A stretch of DNA of 64,000 bases, from contig CM030944.1 of NCBI GenBank assembly GCA_018136815.1, positions 1,761,145 through 1,825,144 on the forward strand. The letters are read 5' to 3'. This document shows, piece after piece, positions 32,986 through 43,882 of this stretch (the first letter of the stretch is position 1; the number at the start of each line of letters is the position of its first letter). Position numbers and translations under genes: made by a program. The DNA comes from Isochrysis galbana (lineage: Eukaryota; Haptophyta; Isochrysidales; Isochrysidaceae). Below the pieces are notes generated by a model. It was not told the origin of the DNA. It did no database searches and saw only the letters and a list, made by a program, of their open reading frames with translations.

Positions 32986-33299
32986 GAACCGATCCCCCCG
33001 CGGGCGCGACCGCCCATTCTTTACGGGTAGAGCGTGAGCGCGCGTGACGGAGGAGGGGGGAGGGGGGGCGAATCGCACCATTTCTTGGCGAAGATTTTCG
33101 TAGCGTCAGGTAGCCCCCCCGGGAGGTTTTTTATTGGGCATCGCGCCACGGTCAAAAAATGCAGCCCAACCCTTACTAATAGTTTAAAAAGCCCCTGTTT
33201 GACCGCCCTAATTCTCCCCCCCTCCCCCCCCCCTCCGTCACGCGCGCTCACGCTCTACCCGTAAAGAATTGGCGGTCGCGCCCGCGGGGGGATCGGTTC
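32986..33299. mobile_element. Foldback (MITE-like) element, 68-bp inverted arms
   Basis: 32986-33053 is the reverse complement of 33232-33299 with one mismatch visible (CCCATT against CCAATT). Arms start GAACCGATCCCCCCGCGG and include TTTACGGGTAGAGCGTGAGC. The 180-bp core has no reading frame. A diverged copy is at 9698-9935 and a scrap at 14264. Nearly identical arms suggest a recent insertion. No target duplication was resolved. Confidence 0.85.
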
Positions 33300-34430
33300 T
33301 GTGGTTGTGAGGGGTGATGAGAGGCTGTGGCTGCTGTGTGTGATGGCGTGGATGGGCTGTGGATGGTAGTAACATGTGAAGTACAGACAGAAGAGGGAGC
33401 GGAGGATGGGGTGACACGGGTGAGGGAGGCACGCGCGGATGAAGGCGAGACCGAGGGTTCGGTCTCGAACGGCATGGAGACGAGCGGGACGAGCACAGGG
33501 GGCACGAGCAGACCAGAAGGGCACGGGAGCGCTCGAGCGGTGGCGCTGGCGACGAGAACGAAGAACAAGGGAGAAGACACTCGCGGGAAAAGTAAACACC
33601 GGGAAGGGAAAAGACGCGGGAAGAGAGAGGGATGAAACGGGGCCGGAAACTCAAGCGGGGAGAGAACGGGGAAAGGAGAGAGAGAGGCCCCCCCCCCCCC
33701 CCGGTGCTTTTTCCCGGAGAGTCGCCCGACGTGGGTCGGTGCGCCTCAATGGGTTTTCCCTCATTTTAACTTGTGGGGTGTTAGAATGAGAGCCGGGGGC
33801 TTGCGAGGGGGGAGATGTGGAGGGGTGCATAGGTGTATGTATCTGTGGCAACAACACGCGCCAAGGTGTACGGGTTGGTGCGCTGAGGGCTGTCGTGTTA
33901 GTACCGGGCTAGTGAGAGTAGTGGTACTAATGCTCAGTTAGATTATTATTATTATTATCTTCCATCCAAGTCCAAGCGGACCATAGCCATAGCACACTTG
34001 GGCCTTGGGCTAGTGCGACCAGTGGCCACTGCCAGTGGCCAACAATGCGAGCGCGTCTGCCGCAATCTCCGCGAACCACGAACCGCCCGTCACCTCCCGA
34101 CTCCCGAGTCTAAAGGAACCTCCCAGAATGGCCACAGGTGTGTTTGCGGAGTATAGCGAGGGGTAGAGGAGTATTAGCTTATACTTTCCTCGAAAAAAAA
34201 TGCGGCGCCTACGCGCGAGTACAACTAAAGCGCGAACAACGCATACACGCATGCACATGGGACAAGAGCTGCAATTATAGCGACATAGATTCAAGTTCTT
34301 GCCTTGATCAGACTTGCGGCCCTCACCCTGCAAATGCGCTCCTTGTCATTGGCAGTATACGAGCAATCGACCTCTGCAGTCTCAAGTCAGAGCTCCCCTT
34401 GCATGCACATTGCTTACGTTACCTATTCAG
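33300..34430. other. Intergenic, no gene seen
   Basis: Arg/Gly/Glu-type frames only, a C homopolymer at about 33690 and ATT repeats near 33943. No recognisable exon. Confidence 0.45.
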
Positions 34431-35516
34431 CTATGAGGATTCATCATCTGAGTCTAACACGCGCCGACCGGGCCTTCGGGCCGGCTCGTCACTGCTATCT
34501 CGCCCATCGGAGCCTGCGCGAACCTTTGCACCGTCGCATCCTGCGTCAGCCCAGGAGTCCGGAGCCAACACTGCCTGAGCCTTCTCATCGCAAAGATTGT
34601 TGGACGCCTTCCGTAGCCGCTTGCAGGACCCTCGGTCCTCCTCAACCACGTTACGTGCTGCTTTCAACATATATTCGGGCAAGTCGTACGCCGAGGCTCG
34701 GCGTGGTCGCCGCCTACCACACTGACTATCGTCGGAGGTGATCACGTTGGCTGTGTCAATCCCGTCAAGGTCCATCTCTCGGCGTTTTGCGGCATCATAC
34801 TTGCCTAGCCAACCCTTCTCTCCACGTGAAGTGCCAACCACGCTCTCTAGCAGCTCTCGCAGTTTGATAACCAATTCGTCCGCCGGCATTTCCTTCGCAC
34901 CCTTGATTCGCGCCGCGCGGCGACTCAGCAGGGGCCGCCCCGCCCGCGCGTCGGCGGCACTCGCCTGCTCGACCATTTTCCGCAGACGAGCCAGCTCCTT
35001 GTCAGCCTTGGCCTCGGATGACTTGGAGGAGCGTCCATCTCTGTTCGATTTGGTGTTCTTAGACCTTGCTTTAGGGGTCCTACTCTCACCTTCGTCATCA
35101 CTTGAGAAGATGTCGCTCGAGTCGCAGGCATCGCTGCTACTTCCACCATCGCTCTGCTTGGAGCACTCGCCGGTCAGGGCTTTGGCAGGCGTTGATGCTG
35201 GTTTTGGTGGTCGTGCACGCTGTTTGGTAGTCGTTGGGAGCAGGTTTGCCGGCGGAGTACAAGTTTTGCTTGAATTATTGGGCTCGGCGTTCTCCTGCTC
35301 GTCCAGGCAGGCGAGCACGATCGAGTCGATCGCCTTGCGGTATGGCTTAAGCGAGACGCCGAGCTTCTCTTCAAGAGTCTGCCTCGCCAACTTGCTCGTG
35401 AAGTACTCGAGATCGACGGCGGCGAGCATGCGGGCAACCTTACGCTTGAGCGAGCGCACGTCGAATTCCATCTCCAATGCTGCCAGCTGCTCTGCCGTCT
35501 CGTCCCGCTCCGACAT
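34431..35516 (-). CDS. HIRIP3/Chz1-like histone chaperone with DEK C-terminal domain
   Basis: This single-exon gene encodes 361 aa; start ATG 35516 opens MSERDETAEQ. Residues about 20-68 form a DEK-C-type three-helix domain (LKRKVARMLAAVDLEYFTSK, LEEKLGVSLKPYRKAIDSIV). A long acidic/Ser-rich stretch follows (DSSDIFSSDDEGES). Residues about 175-270 resemble the HIRIP3 core, and the CHZ motif is visible as LDGIDTANVITSD then GRRRPRR. Proteins with this order (DEK-C, acidic, CHZ) bind H2A-H2B or H2A.Z-H2B dimers in the nucleus. The C-terminal tail is acidic with DSDDESS, a likely CK2 target. Assignment rests on motif order. Confidence 0.78.
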   Translation of the reverse strand: MSERDETAEQLAALEMEFDVRSLKRKVARMLAAVDLEYFTSKLARQTLEEKLGVSLKPYRKAIDSIVLACLDEQENAEPNNSSKTCTPPANLLPTTTKQRARPPKPASTPAKALTGECSKQSDGGSSSDACDSSDIFSSDDEGESRTPKARSKNTKSNRDGRSSKSSEAKADKELARLRKMVEQASAADARAGRPLLSRRAARIKGAKEMPADELVIKLRELLESVVGTSRGEKGWLGKYDAAKRREMDLDGIDTANVITSDDSQCGRRRPRRASAYDLPEYMLKAARNVVEEDRGSCKRLRKASNNLCDEKAQAVLAPDSWADAGCDGAKVRAGSDGRDSSDEPARRPGRRVLDSDDESS

Positions 35517-36055
35517 CGAGACTCTTGAGTGCTGTGCGCCGATGACACGCGCGAAAACAGGGACGGCAAGCAACGGTGGAAGTCACTGCCGCCAAAAAAT
35601 GCCTTTGTTGGTCGTTGGCTGGACGAGAGTATCTACTTTCTTTAGAGAAGACTCCTCGTACTACTCTACTGTTAATTAATCCATATGCTATGTCCACCCT
35701 AAAGACATGTAGCAATGGATTTTCTGGTGCGCTGATACTGGTTGCGGATCCATCACGTTGCACTTTCTACTTTCTATAAAACTTTGTACTACTAATATTC
35801 TTACCGCACACGCGGCACGCGGCCGTCGGCCATAGACCGTAGACCCACCACTTTCACGCAGCAAAAGCAAACTTTCTACACCCCCACCCCCACCGCCCGG
35901 CCCTCCCCCCCCGCAATCAGGCAACTCCACCTGTGCACTACTACTACTAGGGGGATAGGACATTGGCTGAGACAGGAGGGAGAGCGATGGGAGTGGCGCA
36001 AGCTCGCCAAGGAGGGGAACCTCTCGAGATGAGGTTCTCTTGGCGCCGTCATTAA
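35517..36055. other. Intergenic, upstream of HIRIP3-like gene
   Basis: Contains the presumed promoter of the chaperone gene and C-rich runs near 35878-35915. No gene is seen. Confidence 0.5.
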
Positions 36056-37883
36056 GTCGCGTTCCGTCAAAAGAGGGCCAGTTGTTTTTCACTATTGTTT
36101 TCTTTTTGGGTAACAATAGTACACCGCTAATCACGCTCCCACGCTCTCAATACACGCGGTACCCCCCCCCCCAGCTACGCGTGCTGAGTTTTCATCTTTT
36201 TCGTCTTTTTCTCACATCCCTCTTCCTCAATGTCGTTCTGCTTGCAGGCAACGCCGTCGTTTGGCTGATCTTGGGTGGCGAGGTCCGTGACGCGTGCGAG
36301 GACGGCCTTCCTGTTCTCCATGTAGAGTTTGCCAGCTACTTGGTTCACTTGCACCATGGGATCCGTTTCGGCGTACGCGACAGCCATGATGTATTCCATG
36401 CAGAGGTACGCGACGGCGGCCTCGTCTCCAATGTACTTGGTCTTGGGGATCCTGTCGTACTCGTCGGAGTAGTCGCCGACGAGCATGAGGGTAGCCTTGC
36501 ACCAACGGCCCATGTATGGCTTGATGAGTGCCCACATCGACGGGTAGCGTTCCTTGGCCAGATCCACGCGGAAGTCTCCACATCCACGGGCCATGCCAGA
36601 GGCTGTGACGAGCAGCATCGCCAGGATGGCGCCGCTCATGCCCTCCTCCATGTGGTCGCAGAACTTGAGGACTGGGCTCCGGATCTCCTCGTATGTGCGG
36701 TGACCGAGTCGCTTGGCGAGGAAGACAAAGTACTGGCCCATGGCGTAGGAGCGAGGCTTGTGGGAGGAGGGGAAGAGGAGAGTGAAGCGGGGGTGGTGGT
36801 GGAAGATGTCTGGGACGGCCTCCTCCTCGGTATCAGGAACGCGAACAAGCTCCGCCTCCTCCGCCGCGCCCTTGGAGCAGGAGGAGGAACGAGTCGTGCG
36901 AGCAGCGCTTGCGCTCGGCGTCCAGTCGACAAGTGGCCGTGTCGAGAGAGTCGAACGAAGCCAGCGAGCAGGAGCACTAGAGGAGAGGACGGAGGACCGT
37001 ACGGATGCGCGCCGGGTCGCCACCATCGTGAGGAAGACGAGGGCGAGGAGAGAGAGAGCTGGAGGGTGAACGAGGAGGAGGGAGGGAGGCAGGCAGGAGC
37101 CCTCTCTCTCTGGTAGGTCGATGAGAGGAGGGAGAGGGAGAGAGGGGGGAGGGGATCCGGGGGGGGGGGGAGGAGGGGGGGGGGGGGGAGGGGAGGAAGG
37201 GGAGTTTACGTTAGTTATATCGTCACATACTGTAAAAGTCAACTCGGTCCCAGGGGGTGCCCCCAAGGTTCCCGACCGCCCTCCGCGCCCAGTCCCCCCC
37301 CGCGGAAAGACTGAACGCACGGCGTGCACCTCCCTGGAAGTTGCTATGCGCACGCACGGCGCCCCGCGGGGGGCGCCGATGCACATCGCGCCGTGCCCAC
37401 GCACGGCGTGCACAATGTGATTGCAAGTCATCACACATGCTGCGCAGATAAACATCTCTTATGTGGCCTGTTTACGTAGTTGTGGACACTAGGGGGTACG
37501 CAGAGGGGGAAGGTTGATATGCGCACGCACGGCGTATCCGCGGGGGGGCCGATGCACATCGCGCCGTGCCCATGCGATGTGATTGCAAGTCATCACAAGT
37601 GCTCCACGCGAAATATCTATTAAAATGAGTGTTTATGTAGTTCTCGACTTAGAGAAAACCCCTCGGGGGACACGCCCCGCATGGGGAAGCAAAGAAAAAA
37701 AAGGTGGGTATGCTAATTTTAAATACTGATCAATAGCGCGGCGCCGGTTGCCGGTTGGCGCCATGAAGCGATTCTCTACTGACGAAATCTCTGTAACGAA
37801 ACTCGTTTCTGCATTCATGGTGCAGGCAAGACTGTGGACATTCGATCGCTCAAATCGACTGATGTCCCACATTTGACGGAACG
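36056..37883. repeat. Duplicated unit, copy 1, with inverted GTTCCGTCAA ends
   Basis: Homologous to 41109-42993 across the gene, its 3' flank (GTTCCGTCAAAAGAGG, TTTTCTTTTT, TAATCACGC) and its upstream DNA (ACGGCGTGCACC, TGGAAGTTGCTATGCGCACG, GTGATTGCAAGTCATCAC, then GTGGACATTCGATCGCTCAA). It starts GTCGCGTTCCGTCAAA and ends TTTGACGGAACGAC, an imperfect inverted pair. The right end also occurs alone at 9108. The unit is thus either a segmental duplication or a mobile unit carrying a gene. Confidence 0.75.
36175..37026 (-). CDS. Unknown conserved protein, paralogue 1
   Basis: ATG 37026 gives 283 aa with an Arg/Ser-rich leader that could be a mitochondrial targeting peptide. ATG 36741 (MGQYFV) would give the 188-aa core shared with the paralogue at 41336-41812. 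The core reads LAKRLG-RTYEEIR, HMEEGM-GAILAMLLVTASGM, GCGDFRVDLAKERYPSMW, WCKATLMLVGDYSDEYD, then YLCMEYIMAVAYAET, and ends with a Lys-rich tail. It is probably all-helical. I do not recognise the family. The leader is not conserved in the paralogue, so the shorter start is also plausible. Confidence 0.75.
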   Translation of the reverse strand: MVATRRASVRSSVLSSSAPARWLRSTLSTRPLVDWTPSASAARTTRSSSCSKGAAEEAELVRVPDTEEEAVPDIFHHHPRFTLLFPSSHKPRSYAMGQYFVFLAKRLGHRTYEEIRSPVLKFCDHMEEGMSGAILAMLLVTASGMARGCGDFRVDLAKERYPSMWALIKPYMGRWCKATLMLVGDYSDEYDRIPKTKYIGDEAAVAYLCMEYIMAVAYAETDPMVQVNQVAGKLYMENRKAVLARVTDLATQDQPNDGVACKQNDIEEEGCEKKTKKMKTQHA

Positions 37884-38737
37884 ACACCTTTTCTATTTCT
37901 TCTGCGGAGGAAGCTCGGGCAGTGGCCACTTCAGACTTCAGTCGGACGGCCTATTCGAGGTTATGTGTTGTTGTCTTCTGTGTGGCACCTCGCTCCAAAA
38001 AAGCTGTAGGCGGGGCTGGGGTCGTGAGGCAGCTCGCACCCCTTAGTAGCTATTAGTAGCAGAGGTGCGGTACGGCTTTGTGCGGTTTGCTCGTCCATGT
38101 CCATCTTATGCATATGCTTTGCAATGCTTGCGGCGGAGGCGGAGCTTCTTTGCTCTGTCGTGTTTATGGTTCCCCTCGGCCCTCGCCCCCGCCAACAAAG
38201 CCGAGTATATGGTATGCATATGCAAGGCCAAAGACCAAAGGGCAAAGGGGAGCTATCACTCACCGCTCTCACTTACTTTCCATTGTGAGTGCGAGGGGCG
38301 GGCACAAGCACGAGGCAAACATGAATAGGTCATTGAGCTCATGAATGAAATACTACATGAATGAAAGTGCGCATTGCTCTCATCCTTGGTCCCTTGGCTG
38401 CAAGCTGGCGCAGCTACACCAGCCCGACAAGACACGACGATCGAGTGTTGCAACTTCGGGGGCATGTCCGACGTATGTATGATCCTAGTTCAAAGGTTCA
38501 TGCTCCAGTTTCAGGCGTTCTCGCACGACATGCACATGGACTTACGGCTGACGGCAAGACCTCCGCTAGGCCTCGTCTCCTCATCTCAATCTCACAAGAG
38601 AAAGAATGGCTCTAGTTCGCAGACTAGTGTAGTCACTTCTCAGCCATCGTCTCTTCATCCGCAGAACGAAAGGGCAGGTGGATGTGTGAAGAGAGGGATA
38701 GGTGATGGGTCAGTCATCGCGCGAATCCCCAAGGTAA
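37884..38737. other. Intergenic, no gene seen
   Basis: No supported exon on either strand between the duplicated unit and the lipase maturation factor gene. Confidence 0.45.
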
Positions 38738-40664
38738 TTAGGGTGGAGGCAGGTCTGCCTGTTGAAGGAGAGGTGCCAGAGTGGCCAACGAAACAGGCGG
38801 CAAATACTCCCTTACAAGTGTGCGGTTCCAATGATCCTGCTCCCCGAGCGGTGCGAATCGGTATTCATAGAGCATCCCGCGTATCCACTTTGGGGCGCTT
38901 TCACGTGATAGCGGCATCTCGGCAGCATCAGCCCTGTCGGAAGATTTGACGTCTGCAAATGTTTTGCCATCGAATGGGTCTATGCGGAGGAGCTGCCGAG
39001 TGGGCACATCTGCGGTAAGCAGCTTTGCTACGAGCCTGAGCAGCCATCCGTTGGCTCGCCACGAAGAGAAGGGCAGAAACCACATGAGCCAGTCCAGACG
39101 GTAGTGAAATGGGGAAAGGAAAGGGGGGCGACGAGATACAGCGCCCGGCTTGACACGAAATTCATACTCGCGCCAATGGGCATCGGCGGTTGGAAGAGCA
39201 TCCGAGGTGCCCTGAAGGATAACCTCGTAGCGCGTTCGTGAAACGCTACCAAAGGCGCCGTAAGTATTGACCGTTCGCCTACGACACGAGTGGTAGCAAG
39301 CTTGGCCATGCGTGTTGGACTTAAGCTTGGGCACACGCAAGGCGCGCTGAAGGTGAGTGGCTGCGACTTGGACGCGGCGTTCAATAAGCCCACATGAGCA
39401 GTCGACTATCCCTACTACTGCGGTACCCAGCGCACCATGCTCCAAAGGCGGTATTCATAACTTGCCTTCTGCCTCCAAGTTCAAGCAGGTTGGCCACCAC
39501 CGGTACTGAGCCTCGCACCACGATGAATAGGAGTAGAGCAGATGCCACGTGATGCGGCCGCACTGCCCCGAGCGCGAGCGTGGCAAGCGCTTGCGGGGTC
39601 ATGCAGTTGGACGCAGACAGAAGAGCGTTGGCGTTGGCAGTTTGTTCCGCGGCTTGCACGGCGGCGGCACGTGTGGCCGGCGCCGTGATTGAGGCGAGGT
39701 TTGCGTCGGAAAGGCAAAAGAAGGCAGGGGCGATAGTCAGCCAATTCAGGAACGAGAGGTTGCCCGACGAGATGAGCACGAATTGGAAGAAGATTTGTAG
39801 GACGGCGGCAAACGAGCGGAGCAAACCCATGGTGCCGCCTCCGGGAAGCAAAAGTAGAAATGGTGTGACGATCTCGACGATCCACAGTCCCGCAAACGTC
39901 TCAAAGCGATGCCACGCTCGCGGCGCAAAGTGGAGGCGTCGCGACAGCGGGTTGGGCACAGGCTGCGTCTCGTAAAAGAAGTCCATGGCGCTCAGATCGC
40001 GCCAGCAGCGATCGCCGCGGAGCTTGATCAGCCCTGCGCCGATCATGATGCGGAAGAGAAGCCAGCGCGCCGCCCAAATCCCCACACTTGGCGGCGGCAT
40101 TGAGGTGGGCACTGCACCGGCATGTCGGAGTGGACAGAAGAAGATGGCGAGGAAGCCCGTCTCGAGGAGCTGCGACTCCCACCCGAATCCGTACGGCTTC
40201 TGGCCGACGTTCACCAACGAATTGTACAGCGCCCATAGGAGAAAGAGCTGCACCGCCGAGCCGCCGCCTGTCAGCGCGAGGGGGAGCGCAAGACATAGCC
40301 CGGCAACTGCATGCAGATCAAGCGCCAGGCCGGTCCACCGCTCGGGGCACCACCAGAAGAGGGTGGGCCTTTGCCAGAAGCCTTCGCGCTTCTTCCTGCG
40401 ACGGCTCAAGAAATGGTGCACCGGGAGCAGCCCGTTCTCGCCGAGGAGCGCACGGTTCTGCGTGAGGGCGACGGTGTTGGCGACAGTGTACACACCGCCA
40501 AGCCAGCGGAGGAACCAGAGGCGGCTGAGCCAGAACGTAGGCGCGGAAGACATGAGCATCGTAACGTCTTCCGCACGCAGCGCCGTTACGCACGTCGCCC
40601 CGCAGCCCAGCCGGCAGGGGGGAGCGAGAGGGGCGCCGCTGAGATGGCGGACGGCCGTCCGCAT
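38738..40664 (-). CDS. Lipase maturation factor (LMF1/2) family membrane protein
   Basis: Two exons, 40664-39427 and 39278-38738, joined across a 148-bp intron (GG|gtacc ... cgtag|G) that keeps frame, give 592 aa. Exon 1 encodes several membrane helices, with ALYNSLVNVGQ, GFGWESQLLETGFLAIF, RWLLFRIMIGAGLIKLRGD and RQVMNT. Exon 2 continues with VNTYGAFGSVSRTRYEVILQGT, the family hallmark, then KPG, PYHYRLDWLMWF-like PFHYRLDWLMWFLP and a short luminal C-terminus ending in basic and aromatic residues. In animals LMF1 acts in the ER to fold dimeric lipases. The same ER folding or redox role is inferred here. The splice sites were placed by the conserved QVMNT...VNTYGAFG transition. Confidence 0.87.
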
Positions 40665-41108
40665 CGTCGCGCGCCAAAACAAGAGAGAGGAGAGGGCATC
40701 AGAGTTTTCGAGTTTTCTTCTTGTGGAAGCAAAAATAACCTTGGTTAGAGCCTGACGACGATCAGAAAGTTGAAAGTTTCATCCGTGCTAGCGTGCTAGC
40801 CGCCGGTGCGCCTCCGCGAGCTCTCGCTCAGAGGCTGATCGAGGAGGAAGTCTCATATCCGGTCATGCTCTGGATCAATTTTTCAGACGAGGCGAAGGAG
40901 CAGGAGTACAACTCGTGTCGGTTGTCGGTTGCTTGCGGAGGCAAGTATGATGGAAGTATGAACCTGAACCTAGATGTGAAAGACAGAAACAGTGTTTTTT
41001 TTCGGAGGCCAAAAACAGTGTTTTTCACTGTTTTTCAAACGCCCTCCGTTTTTGCCACTGTTTTTTTTAGAGCGGGGCTGGGGCTGGGGGCCGCCCGCGC
41101 GCGGCGAA
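40665..41108. other. Intergenic, upstream of LMF gene
   Basis: Short AACAGTGTTTTT repeats at about 40990-41075 form an internal inverted/tandem cluster. No gene is seen. Confidence 0.5.
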
Positions 41109-41335
41109 GTCGCGTTCCGTCAAAAGAGGACCAGGTGGTTTTTCAACATATCTGTTTTCTTTTTAGTTATTAACAGTGGTACAAAACAAAGCTAATCACG
41201 CTTGCCCCCTCCCCCCCCCCCGCTTTCCTCTCAACACGCAGTGACTCTCCCCAGCTATGCGTGTTGAGTTTTCATCTTCTTCGTCTTTTTCTCACACCCC
41301 TCTTCCTCGATGGCGACGATGTCGTTCGGCTGATC

Positions 41336-41812
41336 TTAGATGGCGAGGTCTGTGATGCGTGAGAGGACGCTTGGTCGGTCCTCCATGTAGAGCTTGCCAG
41401 CTGCTCGGCGCACTTGCACCATGGGATTCGTTTCAGCGTACGCGACCGCCATGATGTATTCCATGCAGAGGTACGCGAGGGCGGCCTGCTCTCCAATGTA
41501 TCTGGTCTTGGGGACTGGGATCTTGTCGTACTCGTCGGAGTAGTCGCCGACGAGCATGAGGGTTGCCTTGCACCAACGGCCCATGTATGGCTTGATGAGT
41601 GCCCACATCGACGGGTAGCGTTCCTTGGCCAGATCCACGCGGAAGTCTCCACATCCACGGCCCATGCCAGAGGCTGTGACGAGCAGCATCGCCAGGATGG
41701 CGCCGCCCATGCCCTCCTCCATGTGTTCGCAGAACCTGAAGGCTGGGGTGCGGATCTCCTCGTAGGTGCGCTGACCAAGTCGCTTGGCGATGTAGACAAA
41801 GTACTGGCCCAT
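41336..41812 (-). CDS. Unknown conserved protein, paralogue 2 (shortened C-terminus)
   Basis: ATG 41812 opens MGQYFVYIAKRLG and gives 158 aa closely matching the core of paralogue 1, with few replacements. It has a two-residue insertion (IPVPKT against IPKT). A stop (TAA at 41336-41338) falls where paralogue 1 has CAA; past it the frame still encodes DQPND and the KKTKKMKTQHA tail, so the stop appears recent. Whether the shortened product is functional is unknown. The function of the family is not recognised. Confidence 0.7.
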   Translation of the reverse strand: MGQYFVYIAKRLGQRTYEEIRTPAFRFCEHMEEGMGGAILAMLLVTASGMGRGCGDFRVDLAKERYPSMWALIKPYMGRWCKATLMLVGDYSDEYDKIPVPKTRYIGEQAALAYLCMEYIMAVAYAETNPMVQVRRAAGKLYMEDRPSVLSRITDLAI

Positions 41813-41905
41813 GTCGAAAGGAGCGAGGAGGGTTGTGGAGGAGGAAGAGGAGAGTGAAGCGGGGGAAGGAAGTCTGGGAGGAGGACCCCGGAGTTTCGCC
41901 AGATG

Positions 41906-42490
41906 CGTGTGGATCGGTCCCCCCTGCGGGGGCGCCGTGCATGTGCATGGAAGTTTCCGCACGCCGTCATGGATGCGCATAAGAGTTTCGGCAGGCGCAC
42001 GCCGTGCGCAAGATGAGTTGCAATTACATGTCGCTAGATGCGCATCGGCCCCCCCGCGGGGGCGCCGTGCGTGTGCATGGAAGTTTCCGCGCGCCGTCGG
42101 ATGCGCATAAAGGGTTTCGGCAGGCGCACGCCGTGCGCAAGATGAGTTGCAATCACATGTCGCCAGATGCGCATCGGTCCCCCCCTGCGGGGGCGCCGTG
42201 CGTGTGCATGGAAGTTTCCGCGCGCCGTCGGATGCGCATAAAGGGTTTCGGCAGGCGCACGCCGTGCGCAAGATGAGTTGCAATCACATGTCGCCAGATG
42301 CGCATCGGTCCCCCCCTGCGGGGGCGCCGTGCGTGTGCATGGAAGTTTCCGCACGCCGTCACGGATGCGCATAAAAGGGTTTCGGCAGGCGCCGTGCGCA
42401 TGATGAGTGGCAATCACATGCGTATCGCCCCCCGCGGGGGCGCCGTGCGTGTGCATGGAAGTTTCCGCACGCCGTCACGGATGCGCATCG
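41906..42490. repeat. 131-bp tandem array, about 4.5 units
   Basis: Units begin near 41909, 42038, 42168, 42299 and 42419 with GATGCGCATCGGTCCCCC and contain TGCGGGGGCGCCGTGCGTGT, GGAAGTTTCCGC and AAGATGAGTTGCAATCACATG. Each carries CCCCGCGGGG-type and GCGCAC palindromes. The array lies upstream of paralogue 2 on its coding strand; a single related stretch is in copy 1 near 37330-37600. Confidence 0.88.
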
Positions 42491-42993
42491 TCCTGAGGTG
42501 GAGGGGGCGTCGTGCACGCGGCGTGTGTGTTCGGCGTCGTGCGCGCCCGCCCGCTCGGAGTGAACGCACGGCGTGCACCTTCCTGGAAGTTGCTATGCGC
42601 ACGCACGGCGCCCCCGCGGGGGGGCGCCGGTGCACATCGCGCCGTGCCCACGCACGGCGTGCACATTGTGATTGCAAGTCATCACAGGTGCTGCGTAATG
42701 AAACATCTCTTATATGGCCAGTTTACGTAGTTGTGGGCCGCAGGGGTACACAGAGGGAATGAGTTGACATGCGCACGCACGGCGTATCCGCGGGGGGGGA
42801 CCGATGCACATCGCGCTGTGCCCATGCACGGCGTGCACCGATGTGATTGCAAGTCATCACAGGTGCTCTGCCTTAGCGGAAGAAGCTTTGACGGCGTCTC
42901 TCTATTATAATTTTAACATGATCTAATGTTACAATACAACTGTGGACATTTGATCGCTCAATTCGACTGATGTCCCACTATTGACGGAACGAC

Positions 42994-43882
42994 ACCTCGC
43001 GCGCGAGCGCGGCGTGCGCGCGGGACCGCGGCGTGCGCGCGGGACATGGATGGGGAATCCGAATCTGTGTGTCTTGTGCGTCAGTGGCAACACGGGGAAC
43101 TGTTCTCAATTGTAATTGTGAGCGCGTACCTTACACGAATATTCATGCCCACAGCCTTCAAATGGGCAGGAATACAACAATGTAATGCCTGTCTGTGCTC
43201 CGTGCTCCGCGTCGACTAGTAAGTATGTCTCACCTAAGTCGTGTGCGTCTGGGTAGACCAAAAGCATTCAATTATCCCCATCCCTGCTAGCAGTGATGGT
43301 GATTGAGCGCTTCTCGCCTGTCCTCCTGGCTCCTGGTGCAGCGCTTGCGGTTGGCACGTGAGTCGTATGCTGTGGGTGATGGTGATTGAGCGCTTCTCGC
43401 CTGTCCTCCTGGGGATCCAGTTCCTGTTCCTCCGGAGTAAGGGCTTAGTAAGGGCGGGGGAGATTATCATCCTCCAAAGGAGGGCTCGACATATAGTTGG
43501 TGGAGCCTTCTGCGAACCTTGCTTTCGACCATTCGGATATCTTATTCCACGACTTGAGAAAGGGGGCTGTCGATAAAAAAAATTCTTGAAGATGCCTACT
43601 ACTTTGCTATCTACTACTTCTATCCCACCCGCTGGGGACCACACCTGACATCGCCCTTACCCCACCCTCACTCCCCTTTTTGCTCCCCCCCCCCTCGTTC
43701 CTTTTTGTTCGATTTCGGGGGGTCGACCCATGTGCGCTACCTTGGTCTGACGTCGTGGGAGGGGGGAGGCGGGCCTTTTGGCTCGTAGTTGCGGCGAGGC
43801 GCAGTCCGTTGCGCCTCTTTGTGGAAAAGGGGGCCGTCGATGTAAAGTTGCCTCTATGGCGGATTCACCCGCTCCCGGCCGG
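42994..43882. other. Intergenic with an ~85-bp tandem duplication
   Basis: GTGATTGAGCGCTTCTCGCC with TGTCCTCCTGG occurs at about 43296 and again at about 43381. No gene is recognised on either strand in this stretch. Confidence 0.6.

Larger units (their letters stand above)
41109..42993. repeat. Duplicated unit, copy 2
   Basis: Counterpart of 36056-37883 in the same orientation. It starts GTCGCGTTCCGTCAAAAGAGG and ends ATTGACGGAACGAC. It differs mainly by a 131-bp tandem array at about 41906-42490 that has expanded upstream of the gene, and by loss of the leader region of paralogue 1. Confidence 0.75.

Noticed and set aside
36742-37455. Full 426-codon frame of paralogue 1
   Set aside because: The first 143 codons are Pro-rich repeat and palindromic upstream DNA; start at 37026 or 36741 is more credible.
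41906-42490. CRISPR-like array
   Set aside because: Units are contiguous 131-bp tandem repeats without unique spacers, in eukaryotic DNA.
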